From: CAZXCK01 sp964639225
Lineage (GTDB): Bacteria; Chloroflexota; Anaerolineae; Aggregatilineales; Phototrophicaceae
Reading direction: 5' to 3'
Assembly (NCBI GenBank): GCA_964639225.1
Contig: CAZXCK010000003.1
Coordinates: forward strand, 1-64,000
DNA length: 64,000 nt
The translations under genes were made by a program, and so were the position numbers. The notes under the pieces are model-generated. The model searched no databases, was not told where the DNA came from, and worked only from the letters and a program-made list of their open reading frames with translations. Shown in pieces: positions 44,041 through 53,797 of the stretch. Each line of letters opens with the position of its first letter. The stretch's first letter is position 1.

Positions 44041-45034
44041 CCAACATCGAACCACAAGAGAAGTCGCCAGGACCACCACCCGCGAGGAGAGCCGCGCCGT
44101 CATGAGCCGCCGCGAAGCCATCGTTGGTGTCACGGTGCGCATGCTCATTATCCTGACGGCGGTGGCTTTTGCCCTGTTCCCGGTGCTGTTCATCGCGTCA
44201 TCGGCTTTCAACCCTGCCGGTACACTCAGCACCGGCAGCCTTGTCCCGCCCGGTGTCGAAAGCCTGGACGAGCTGGTGGCCAACTTCCGCGCGCTGCTCG
44301 TTGATGACCTGGCGCTGTATCCGTTCTGGAACTGGATTTTGAACTCGTTCATCGTCGCCAGCATCAGCACGTCGCTGGTGGTGCTGATTACCGCCCTTAG
44401 CGCGTATGCATTCTCGCGCTTCCGCTTCCGGGGCCGGCGCAGTCTGCTGCTGGCCGTTTTGCTGATCCAGGTTTTCCCCAATCTACTGGCGATGGTGGCG
44501 CTGTTCCTCATCCTGCTGGAAATCGGCCAACTGGTCGAGACGATCCCGGCAGTGCTGCCATTCCTGGATTTCATCAACTGGAACTGGCTCAACATTTTCA
44601 GCCTTAACAGCCTGGGTGGTCTGATCCTGGTGTATATGGCCGGTGCGATGGGCATCAACACCTGGCTCATGAAAGGCTTCTTCGACTCCGTCCCGCGCGA
44701 CATCGACGAATCGGCTACCGTTGACGGCGCTACCAACTGGCAGATCTTCTGGATGCTGATCTTCCCGCTGGTGCGGCCCATTCTGGCGGTGGTGGGCGTG
44801 CTGGCCTTCGTCGGCACGTTCAACGAGTTTGTACTGGCGCGCATCATCCTGCGCGACAAAGAGAACTGGACGCTGATGGTGGGCCTGTACAATTTCATCA
44901 GCGCGGACTTCAACCGTGACTGGGGCAAGTTCGCGGCGGGTGCGCTGGTCTCCAGTGTGCCGGTCATCGCGCTGTATCTCTCGCTACAGGATCAGATCGT
45001 TGGCGGTCTGACCCAGGGCGCGGTCAAGGGATAG
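44033..45034 (+). CDS. malG: MalG-type ABC permease
   Basis: A 333-residue permease with six membrane helices. ATG at 44033 is preceded by GGGAGGAGG and overlaps the end of malF. The basic N-terminal tail is followed by LIILTAVAFALFPVLFIASS and the coupling loop VPRDIDESATVDGATNWQIF. The end (FVSSVPVIALYLSLQDQIVG-like, ALVSSVPVIALYLSLQDQIV) and the final GAVKG are classical for MalG. It completes the maltodextrin channel. Confidence 0.93.
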   Translation: MSSQHRTTREVARTTTREESRAVMSRREAIVGVTVRMLIILTAVAFALFPVLFIASSAFNPAGTLSTGSLVPPGVESLDELVANFRALLVDDLALYPFWNWILNSFIVASISTSLVVLITALSAYAFSRFRFRGRRSLLLAVLLIQVFPNLLAMVALFLILLEIGQLVETIPAVLPFLDFINWNWLNIFSLNSLGGLILVYMAGAMGINTWLMKGFFDSVPRDIDESATVDGATNWQIFWMLIFPLVRPILAVVGVLAFVGTFNEFVLARIILRDKENWTLMVGLYNFISADFNRDWGKFAAGALVSSVPVIALYLSLQDQIVGGLTQGAVKG

Positions 45035-45070
45035 CAGCGGCCCCCAGCCTCACGAGCAACTGTCTACAAG

Positions 45071-45097
45071 ACCCGGCCAGCAGGCCGGGTTTCGTTT
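45071..45097 (+). terminator. Hairpin terminator after malG
   Basis: ACCCGGCC (45071-45078) and GGCCGGGT (45083-45090) with a 4-base loop, followed by TTCGTTT. It stands 29 bp before the next gene's start, so it may act as an attenuator between importer and amylase genes. Confidence 0.75.
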
Positions 45098-45125
45098 ATC
45101 TGCATCGACCACAGGAGGTATTCTG

Positions 45126-46745
45126 TTGGATTTCGTATTCGGCACACTGGCAACCGACGAACTGCGCCTGCTGCATCATCGGCTGGCGCGCCAGGGCGTC
45201 CAGCACGCCGACGACATCAACCCGCTGGACCCCAAACCCGGCCAGCCCGTAACACTGACGGTACACGTTGGCCAGGATATCGCAGCCGATCACGTCACCT
45301 GCTACTACACTGTTGACGGCAGCCTGCCTGCCGGCAGCCGGGGCCGCGCGCAGAACGGGCATGTCATCGAGCTGGAGTGCGCTGGCCTGGAATGGGACAC
45401 GCTCGCCTGGGGTTATGTCGCGCGCTGGCAGGGGCAGATTCCCGGCCAGCCGGACGGAACCAGCGTGCGCTACCGCATCGGCGCGTGGCGTGACGGCACG
45501 GACGAAATCTTCGGCGACTGGCCACGGATCAAACCTACGGTCGAGGCGGCAGCCGCCGCCTTCTTTCGGGGCGAATCGCTGCCGCCGGTCGCGCCGTCAC
45601 AACCGGAAACCAGCCGCGTCTTTAACTACCATGTCGATACCTTCCACGTGCCGGACTGGGCGCGGCAGACGATCATCTATCACGTTTTCGTGGATCGCTT
45701 TCATCCGGGAAGCGGGCGAGACTGGCTGCGGCCAGCTAACCTCAGCGGGTTCTTCGGTGGAACACTATGGGGCGTGCGCGATCAACTGGCTTACATCGCC
45801 GATCTCGGCGCGGACTGCATCTGGCTGAGTCCAACCTTCGCCAGCCCGACGCATCACGGCTACGACATCACCGATTACAACCAAACCGAGCCACGCCTGG
45901 GCGGCGACGACGCCCTGCGCGCCCTCGTGGAAGCGGCCCACGCGCGTGGCATTCGCGTGCTGCTCGACCTGGTGTGTAACCATCTGTCGCATGAGCATCC
46001 GTATTTCCAGGATGCGCTGAACAACCCGACCAGCCCCTACCGCGACTGGTTCTTCTTCGATGGCTCAGACATCGGCTATAAGACCTTCTTCGGCGTCGCC
46101 AGCATGCCGGAGATCAACCTGGAACACCCCGCCGCCCGCGCCTGGATGATCGACATCGGACGCTACTGGCTGCGCGAGTTCGGCATTGACGGTTATCGTC
46201 TGGACCACGCCAACGGACCCGGCCCCGGCTTCTGGTCGGATTTTCGCGCCGCCTGCCGCACCGAAAACCCGGAGTGCTTCCTGTTTGGCGAGATCGTCGA
46301 AGCGCCGCCCTTGCAGCGTGCCTATGTGGGTCGCCTGGACGGTCTGCTCGATTTCCACATGGAGGACGCCCTGCGCAAAACGTTCGGCTGGGGCACCATG
46401 ACCGAGGCCGAATTCGCGCGTTTCGCCGCCCGCCATCAGGACTACTTCGCGGCGGATTTCGTCATGCCCACCTTCCTGGACAATCACGATATGGACCGCT
46501 TTCTGTATATTGCCGGTGGCGATAAGCAGAGTCTGCGCCGCGCCGCCGAAGCGCAGTTCCAGCAGCCTGGCCCACCGGTTATCTATTACGGTACCGAGGT
46601 CGGCCTGGGCCAGCAGTACGGGAAATATGACGGTCAGGGACTGGAAGAGAGCCGTCTGCCCATGCTGTGGGGCGAGGATCAGGACACCGACATGCTGGCG
46701 TTTTACCGCGAACTGATCGCGGCGCGAAGAGAAAACCATCGCTGA
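45126..46745 (+). CDS. Intracellular GH13 enzyme (cyclomaltodextrinase/neopullulanase-like)
   Basis: A 539-residue GH13 protein without signal peptide. The start is TTG at 45126 with AGGAGG 7 bases before it. An N-terminal beta domain (about 1-150) precedes the barrel. Catalytic residues: nucleophile Asp360 in GYRLDHANG, acid/base Glu389 in LFGEIVEA, and Asp455 in LDNHDMDR; region I is LLDLVCNHLSHEHP. The protein stops shortly after the last barrel helix (ELIAARRENHR), so the usual C-terminal beta domain is missing. It would hydrolyse imported maltodextrins in the cytoplasm. The preceding hairpin separates it from malG. Confidence 0.9.
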   Translation: MDFVFGTLATDELRLLHHRLARQGVQHADDINPLDPKPGQPVTLTVHVGQDIAADHVTCYYTVDGSLPAGSRGRAQNGHVIELECAGLEWDTLAWGYVARWQGQIPGQPDGTSVRYRIGAWRDGTDEIFGDWPRIKPTVEAAAAAFFRGESLPPVAPSQPETSRVFNYHVDTFHVPDWARQTIIYHVFVDRFHPGSGRDWLRPANLSGFFGGTLWGVRDQLAYIADLGADCIWLSPTFASPTHHGYDITDYNQTEPRLGGDDALRALVEAAHARGIRVLLDLVCNHLSHEHPYFQDALNNPTSPYRDWFFFDGSDIGYKTFFGVASMPEINLEHPAARAWMIDIGRYWLREFGIDGYRLDHANGPGPGFWSDFRAACRTENPECFLFGEIVEAPPLQRAYVGRLDGLLDFHMEDALRKTFGWGTMTEAEFARFAARHQDYFAADFVMPTFLDNHDMDRFLYIAGGDKQSLRRAAEAQFQQPGPPVIYYGTEVGLGQQYGKYDGQGLEESRLPMLWGEDQDTDMLAFYRELIAARRENHR

Positions 46746-46748
46746 ATC

Positions 46749-46783
46749 AAAACAGGGACAGTCTCAACGGCTGTCCCTGTTTT
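46749..46783. terminator. Bidirectional terminator between convergent genes
   Basis: AACAGGGACAG (46751-46761) pairs with CTGTCCCTGTT (46771-46781), with A and T runs outside on both sides. It can serve the GH13 gene on the plus strand and the serine hydrolase on the minus strand. Confidence 0.88.
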
Positions 46784-46814
46784 GCATGTCATTGTGTCAG
46801 CATGGTGCTGAACT

Positions 46815-48668
46815 TCAGCCAGGCAGAGTCGGCGTCGGCTCGACTTCTGGCGCTGTAGGTTGTTCGATAGTGGCGTCGGGCTGCTGGTGCCAGCGCAGGA
46901 ATTCCGCATCAGCCGGGTTGAGCAGATAGGTCGGCGACACCAGATCGATCACCACCTGGTCCTCGGCGGTGTAGTTGCACTGGTCGGCTCGCGGGATGAA
47001 ACCCTCACGCGGCTCGTCTAACGCACGGTCCGGGTTGTAGTAGTTAAAAACCATGCGCGACACATTGGCCATCACCGGCAGCGATTCCTCGAACACCAGC
47101 CACACCGGGTTGTGCATCGTCGCCACCAGCACATAATCGCCGCCGGGCGTGAAGAAGATCGCCGCGTTGCTGTGCGTATCGGCAACCCAGCCGTGCTTGT
47201 GCGCCACCGGGATGTCTTCCGGCACACCAGCTTTGAGCAGACCATCGACGGTGTTATTGGCCATCACATGGATCATACGGCGGCATTCCTGCGGAGTCAG
47301 GCCGCCACCTGTCGCCTCAATCAGCGGGCCACCTTCTTCGACACCGCACTGGTAGATGCCACTCATCAGCCAACCCATCTCCTCGACAGTCATCTGGTTG
47401 GTCAGGTCCGGGTTGGCGCGCGTCTGGTCGGCGTCCGTCTGTGGGTAGCGGATGGCACGCGGCGGCGGGGTGGGTGTAAAGTTAGTCGGTATCTCAAACG
47501 GGGCGGTGATGAACGTGCGCTGCAACCCAAGTTGATTCAGTCGCGCCGTGACGTTCTCCGCGCCATCGAGTTCGTCGCCACCGCCCGCGTAGCCCATCAG
47601 GCGATTCGTGGCCACATTCTCGCTGCAGATCATCATATTGGCAATGTCAACGGCTTCAGAAAAGGTGGACTGTCCCTGCAGGCGCGCATAATACTCCATC
47701 AGAATGCTGATCTTGGTGACACTGGAGCCGCTGAAGGCGACATCGCTGCCAAAAGTGAGCGCCTCGCCTGTGTTGAGGTCATGTAGGTAGACAGCGCCAA
47801 AGCGCGATGTCGCCGGGTCAAAACCGGACTCCAGTATATAATCCCAGATCATATCGCCCAGTTCCTGAAACTCCGGGCTGAGTTCGACGGTCTCAGCACC
47901 CGGAATGCTTACCGACGGCATCACACGCGGCGTGGGCGTAAGCTGCGGCAGGTCGAACTGCATCGACACTTCGGCTGGCAGAGAGAAGACATCGCCATCA
48001 ATCTCCAGCAGATCGAGTGCGATCCAGGCCAGGCCAGTGGGCGAATTCTCATAATTGACCTGTACCCAGGGCACCTGTGTGTGATAGGCCACAAGCTCGA
48101 AGCGGTCGCCCTGCTCCGCCCGGCCCAGAATCGGGAAATCGACACTCGGCCCGTAGCGGATGTTGATCGAACCGCGCGCCGTACCCGCCACCGTAAAGCT
48201 CGGCGTCGCGGTGGGCGGCTCCACAACCTCAGTGGGCGCAGCATCAGCGCCAGCAGGCGGTTCCTGCGGTTCGGCGGGCTGCTGCTCGGCGACCGGGTCC
48301 GCCGCTTCAGCCGCCAGCGTGGTGATATCCACCGACGACAGTGGCACGCTGAGTACATCGCCAGTGAAATTCAGCAGATCGTTAAACACCCAACCCAGCG
48401 GCCAGAAGGTATCCGGCTCACCGAGTAACACCCAGGGGAAAAATTCGCTGCGTCCGATGACTGGATAGCGCGTCCCGGCGGTGATCTCAGCCACCAGATC
48501 AGACTCGACATCCGGGCGGGCGCGCACATTCGCCTGCTGGATCGCCTCGGCGTAAACGCCGGTATCTTCTCCGGCCTGGTTCAATTGGCTGGCGGCCACC
48601 CACAACACACCAATCGGCAGGATGGTCAGGGCCAGCAGCAGCGCAAAACGTGTCACATAGTGTTTCAT
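46815..48668 (-). CDS. Secreted SH3/serine beta-lactamase-like hydrolase
   Basis: A 617-residue exported protein. A single N-terminal hydrophobic segment (FALLLALTILPIGVLWVAAS) acts as signal or anchor. Two SH3-like segments follow: ANVRARPDVESDLVAEI near residue 47 and GSINIRYGPSVDFPILGRAE near 165, separated by a proline/glutamate-rich linker. The C-terminal domain is a class A beta-lactamase-like serine hydrolase with SxxK in GSSVTKISILMEYY (serine about residue 315), a SEN motif in MICSENVATNRLMGY and KHG in VAHKHGWVAD in place of KTG. Such proteins are more often cell-wall or peptide hydrolases than antibiotic-resistance enzymes. No resistance role should be assumed. Confidence 0.85.
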   Translation of the reverse strand: MKHYVTRFALLLALTILPIGVLWVAASQLNQAGEDTGVYAEAIQQANVRARPDVESDLVAEITAGTRYPVIGRSEFFPWVLLGEPDTFWPLGWVFNDLLNFTGDVLSVPLSSVDITTLAAEAADPVAEQQPAEPQEPPAGADAAPTEVVEPPTATPSFTVAGTARGSINIRYGPSVDFPILGRAEQGDRFELVAYHTQVPWVQVNYENSPTGLAWIALDLLEIDGDVFSLPAEVSMQFDLPQLTPTPRVMPSVSIPGAETVELSPEFQELGDMIWDYILESGFDPATSRFGAVYLHDLNTGEALTFGSDVAFSGSSVTKISILMEYYARLQGQSTFSEAVDIANMMICSENVATNRLMGYAGGGDELDGAENVTARLNQLGLQRTFITAPFEIPTNFTPTPPPRAIRYPQTDADQTRANPDLTNQMTVEEMGWLMSGIYQCGVEEGGPLIEATGGGLTPQECRRMIHVMANNTVDGLLKAGVPEDIPVAHKHGWVADTHSNAAIFFTPGGDYVLVATMHNPVWLVFEESLPVMANVSRMVFNYYNPDRALDEPREGFIPRADQCNYTAEDQVVIDLVSPTYLLNPADAEFLRWHQQPDATIEQPTAPEVEPTPTLPG

Positions 48669-48760
48669 AGCATTACCCGGCTCAACATGACATTCAACGG
48701 GCCATTATAGCATGTCAAAAAACACCATAAACCCACTTTTTGCCCACGCTCATCAGAATC

Positions 48761-48796
48761 AAAACAGCCGCCACCCGTTGATGCAGGTGGCGGCTG
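48761..48796 (-). terminator. Terminator of gyrA
   Basis: CAGCCGCCACC (48765-48775) pairs with GGTGGCGGCTG (48786-48796) around a 10-base loop. On the minus strand the stem is followed by TTTTGATTC. It lies just past the gyrA stop. Confidence 0.88.
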
Positions 48797-48809
48797 CGAA
48801 TGACCCATA

Positions 48810-51359
<2,550 letters not shown>

Positions 51360-51744
51360 GGTTTCGTTTCTCACAGACCGGCGGGGAAGCTGCCGGGTGC
51401 GAACCTACTCCTTTCACGCCTGCCAGAGCAGCACGCATCATATACCCACACACCGGACACTAACCCGGCATATCGGGCGGTCATCTGTTCGTTCAGAATA
51501 CGCGGCGTGTGTTTTTGTGTACGCCAGACCCACTCACAATCAATATGCTGATCACCAGACAGGTCTGACACAGTGAGGAAGCATCCTTCAACTGTTATCC
51601 TGGATTCTCCGGTTTCCGCGCCCGGATTCTGGTGTTATTATACCGCAAAACCGGCTGAATTGCGATGTTGGGATACGGCACCGTATCCCAACAGCTAAGA
51701 GATTTATCCCAAATTTGGGATATAATTGGGATATAATGTAACAA
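51360..51744. other. gyrA-TPR divergent intergenic region
   Basis: These 385 bases hold the divergent promoters of gyrA (minus) and the TPR gene (plus). A TATAAT on the minus strand at 51642-51637 with a weak TCGCAA 17 bases upstream is the likely gyrA promoter. That leaves a gyrA leader of about 270 bases in which I see no gene or strong terminator. The right end carries the TTGGGATA repeat cluster described separately. Confidence 0.5.
51666..51737. promoter_or_regulatory. Cluster of five TTGGGATA half-sites with promoter
   Basis: Three elements follow each other. First, an inverted repeat with 13-base arms (51666-51678 and 51681-51693, arm TGTTGGGATACGG) and a 2-base centre. Second, an 18-base perfect palindrome TATCCCAAATTTGGGATA at 51705-51722. 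Third, a tandem 11-base repeat TTGGGATATAA at 51715-51725 and 51726-51736. Together they give five copies of TTGGGATA, three forward and two reverse. The tandem repeat also creates two TATAAT boxes (51721-51726 and 51732-51737). The left element abuts the -35 area of the gyrA promoter. This looks like an operator for an unknown regulator, perhaps autoregulation linked to supercoiling or stress. Confidence 0.65.
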
Positions 51745-52284
51745 ATGCGACGATGGTTGAAATATTTGCTGGCCAGTCCACTGGCGCTGGCAATCATACT
51801 GGCCCTGCTCTATCATAGCCGGTCCGGCGATGCCCCCATCACACCCGCCGACCTCACCCACAGTGCACAGACCATCAGCGAAAATGTCGAACGCGCCCGG
51901 CAGTACGCGCTGGACTCGCAGCCAGATGCAGCCATCGCCGAGCTGGACAGCGCCATCGAACTGGCCCAGCGTTACGCCCTGCCCGCGCTTGAACGCGCCC
52001 GGCTGCATACACTGCGCGGCCAGATGGTGCTCCTGCTCTACGAGTGGGATCGTGTGCTTGACGATTACAACATGGCCCTGGACATCGCGCCGGACTACGC
52101 TGAAGCGTATTTTTACCGGGCTATCCTCTACTACTCGGCCATGCCGGGCGGTCTCAACCGCGAAGACGCCCTGGCCGACTTTGAGCATTATCTGCGCCTG
52201 GAACCGGACGGCCCCCACGCCGCCGACGCGGCTCGCCATGCCGAGTCGATTCGCCTGCAACTTGAAGCACTGAGCGCCCCCTGA
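51745..52284 (+). CDS. Membrane-anchored TPR protein
   Basis: A 179-residue protein with one N-terminal membrane helix (YLLASPLALAIILALLYH) and two to three tetratricopeptide repeats, with VERARQYALDSQPDAAIAEL and VLDDYNMALDIAPDYAEAYFY as the clearest. TPR domains bind partner proteins; which partner is unknown. The ATG starts 7 bases after a TATAAT box, so the mRNA is probably leaderless. There is no ribosome site. The repeat cluster upstream suggests tight control together with gyrA. Confidence 0.8.
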   Translation: MRRWLKYLLASPLALAIILALLYHSRSGDAPITPADLTHSAQTISENVERARQYALDSQPDAAIAELDSAIELAQRYALPALERARLHTLRGQMVLLLYEWDRVLDDYNMALDIAPDYAEAYFYRAILYYSAMPGGLNREDALADFEHYLRLEPDGPHAADAARHAESIRLQLEALSAP

Positions 52285-52322
52285 GAATTCCCTTAAGCTC
52301 CTGTTATTCGGCACAACCTTGC

Positions 52323-52351
52323 TTGACAGTCGATACAAACAAACCTATACT
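52323..52351 (+). promoter_or_regulatory. Sigma-70 promoter of the DUF302 gene
   Basis: TTGACA (52323-52328) and TATACT (52346-52351) with 17 bases between them, a near-perfect vegetative promoter. The leader to the ATG at 52392 is about 35 bases and contains GAAAGG as ribosome site. Confidence 0.8.
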
Positions 52352-52391
52352 CAGCTTGAGTTGAAAACCATGAAATGAAAGGTTTAACGTA

Positions 52392-52784
52392 ATGGAAAAG
52401 TTAGGACTAACCAGCCAACTCACTGGCGACATGGTGAGTGTTCAGCAGCGCGTCACCGAAGCGCTCAAAGCTGAAGGTTTCGGTATCCTTTCGGAGATCG
52501 ACATGCAATCGACGCTGAAGAACAAAATCGACGTCGATTTCCACCCCTATAAGATACTGGGGGCCTGTAATCCACGTTTCGCGCATCGCGCCTTAAACGC
52601 CGCGCCGGAGATCGGTCTGCTGCTGCCCTGCAACGTCACCTTATCCGAGGTCGCGCCCAACACGGTCGAGGTCTCCCTCATCGATCCGCTGGTTATGATG
52701 CAGATGATCGACAATGAGGACATTAAACAACTGGCCGATGAAGTCCGCGAGTCGCTGCAGCGGGCACTCGACAGCCTGTCCTGA
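52392..52784 (+). CDS. DUF302 domain protein
   Basis: A 130-residue cytoplasmic protein matching DUF302. Family features include the opening VSVQQRVTEALKAEGFGILS, DMQSTLKNKIDVDFHPYKIL, the cysteine/proline region LGACNPRFAHRALN and PEIGLLLPCNVTLSEV. The family has a small alpha/beta fold and is common in bacteria with sulfur or heavy-metal metabolism, but no function is established. It is transcribed from its own promoter and stands alone. Confidence 0.9.
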   Translation: MEKLGLTSQLTGDMVSVQQRVTEALKAEGFGILSEIDMQSTLKNKIDVDFHPYKILGACNPRFAHRALNAAPEIGLLLPCNVTLSEVAPNTVEVSLIDPLVMMQMIDNEDIKQLADEVRESLQRALDSLS

Positions 52785-52880
52785 CCGTACCCAACTGGAT
52801 GACCCCAGACCTTTCTACCGGGCAGGATTTGCGTTATCCTGTGGGGGCTTGCATCCGGCCACTGAACAGGTCTGTTGAAC

Positions 52881-53663
52881 ATGGTCCGTTTTCCACGAAG
52901 GTCATCCAGCCAACCCAACGAACGCAGCGACGGTGATCCGATCATCGTCTGCCGTGACGTCAATAAGTGGTTCGGCGACTACCACGCCCTGCGCGATGTC
53001 TCACTGGAGGTGATGCCGCGCGAGGTCGTCGTGGTCATTGGCCCGTCCGGCTCCGGCAAATCGACGCTCATTCGCTGCTTGAACCGCCTGGAGGAGCACG
53101 AAGAGGGCGATATCATCATCGATGGCATTCTCATGGGCAGCGACCTGCGCAATATCGCCGCCATCCGCCGCGAGATCGGTATGGTGTTCCAGCAGTTCAA
53201 CCTGTTTCCACACCTGAGCGTACTGGATAACATCATGCTGGCTCCCGTGCAGGTACGCGGCTGGCCCCGCGAACAGGCCGAAACCAAAGCACGCGAACTG
53301 TTACAGCGCGTGGGCATCCCGGAGCAGGCGAACAAGTTCCCATCAAAGCTCTCCGGTGGGCAGCAGCAGCGTGTCGCCATCGCCCGTGCCCTGGCTATGG
53401 AACCCAAGATCATGCTCTTCGACGAGCCAACCAGCGCGCTGGACCCGGAGATGATCAAAGAGGTTCTGGATGTGATGAAAGAGCTGGCCCACAGCGGTAT
53501 GACGATGATGGTTGTGACGCATGAGATGGGCTTCGCCCGCGAGGTGGCCAACCGCGTCATCTTCATGGACAGCGGGCGCATCGTAGAGATCGGCACACCG
53601 GACCACTTCTTCGACGATCCGCAGCACGAACGGACCAGGCTGTTTCTATCGCAGATATTGTAA
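52881..53663 (+). CDS. Orphan polar amino acid-type ABC ATPase (GlnQ-like)
   Basis: A 260-residue ATPase from ATG at 52881 (a TTG at 52875 is too close to the ribosome site). All motifs are intact: Walker [11 protein letters not shown]-loop [14 protein letters not shown], signature [15 protein letters not shown], Walker [16 protein letters not shown] and the H-loop [14 protein letters not shown]. These residues closely match GlnQ/HisP-type ATPases. No permease or binding protein of that family is next to it, so it either serves a transporter encoded elsewhere or several transporters. It is unlikely to drive the peptide-type importer at 12588-16198, whose ATPases belong to another subfamily. 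Confidence 0.92.
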   Translation: MVRFPRRSSSQPNERSDGDPIIVCRDVNKWFGDYHALRDVSLEVMPREVVVVIGPSGSGKSTLIRCLNRLEEHEEGDIIIDGILMGSDLRNIAAIRREIGMVFQQFNLFPHLSVLDNIMLAPVQVRGWPREQAETKARELLQRVGIPEQANKFPSKLSGGQQQRVAIARALAMEPKIMLFDEPTSALDPEMIKEVLDVMKELAHSGMTMMVVTHEMGFAREVANRVIFMDSGRIVEIGTPDHFFDDPQHERTRLFLSQIL

Positions 53664-53673
53664 GGTCACCCAC

Positions 53674-53701
53674 ACGCCGCATAGCTCTATGCGGCGTTTT
53701 T
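53674..53701 (+). terminator. Rho-independent terminator
   Basis: ACGCCGCATAG (53674-53684) and CTATGCGGCGT (53687-53697) form a long stem with a short loop, followed by TTTTTG. It ends the ATPase gene. Confidence 0.92.
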
Positions 53702-53797
53702 GTACACCCGGCACTATCGTTTTGCTCGCCGCCTCGCCGCGCAGTGGTTACAATAACGACCGACCTTAATAGTAATTGAAAACTGGAGCATCTTACG

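Noticed and set aside
46815..48668. A beta-lactamase antibiotic-resistance gene
   Set aside because: SH3-like segments, size and the KHG motif fit an envelope hydrolase better; resistance cannot be inferred.
51666..51737. A short CRISPR-like repeat array
   Set aside because: The repeats are 8-11 bases, partly inverted and without equal spacers, so they are operator-like; no cas genes are nearby.
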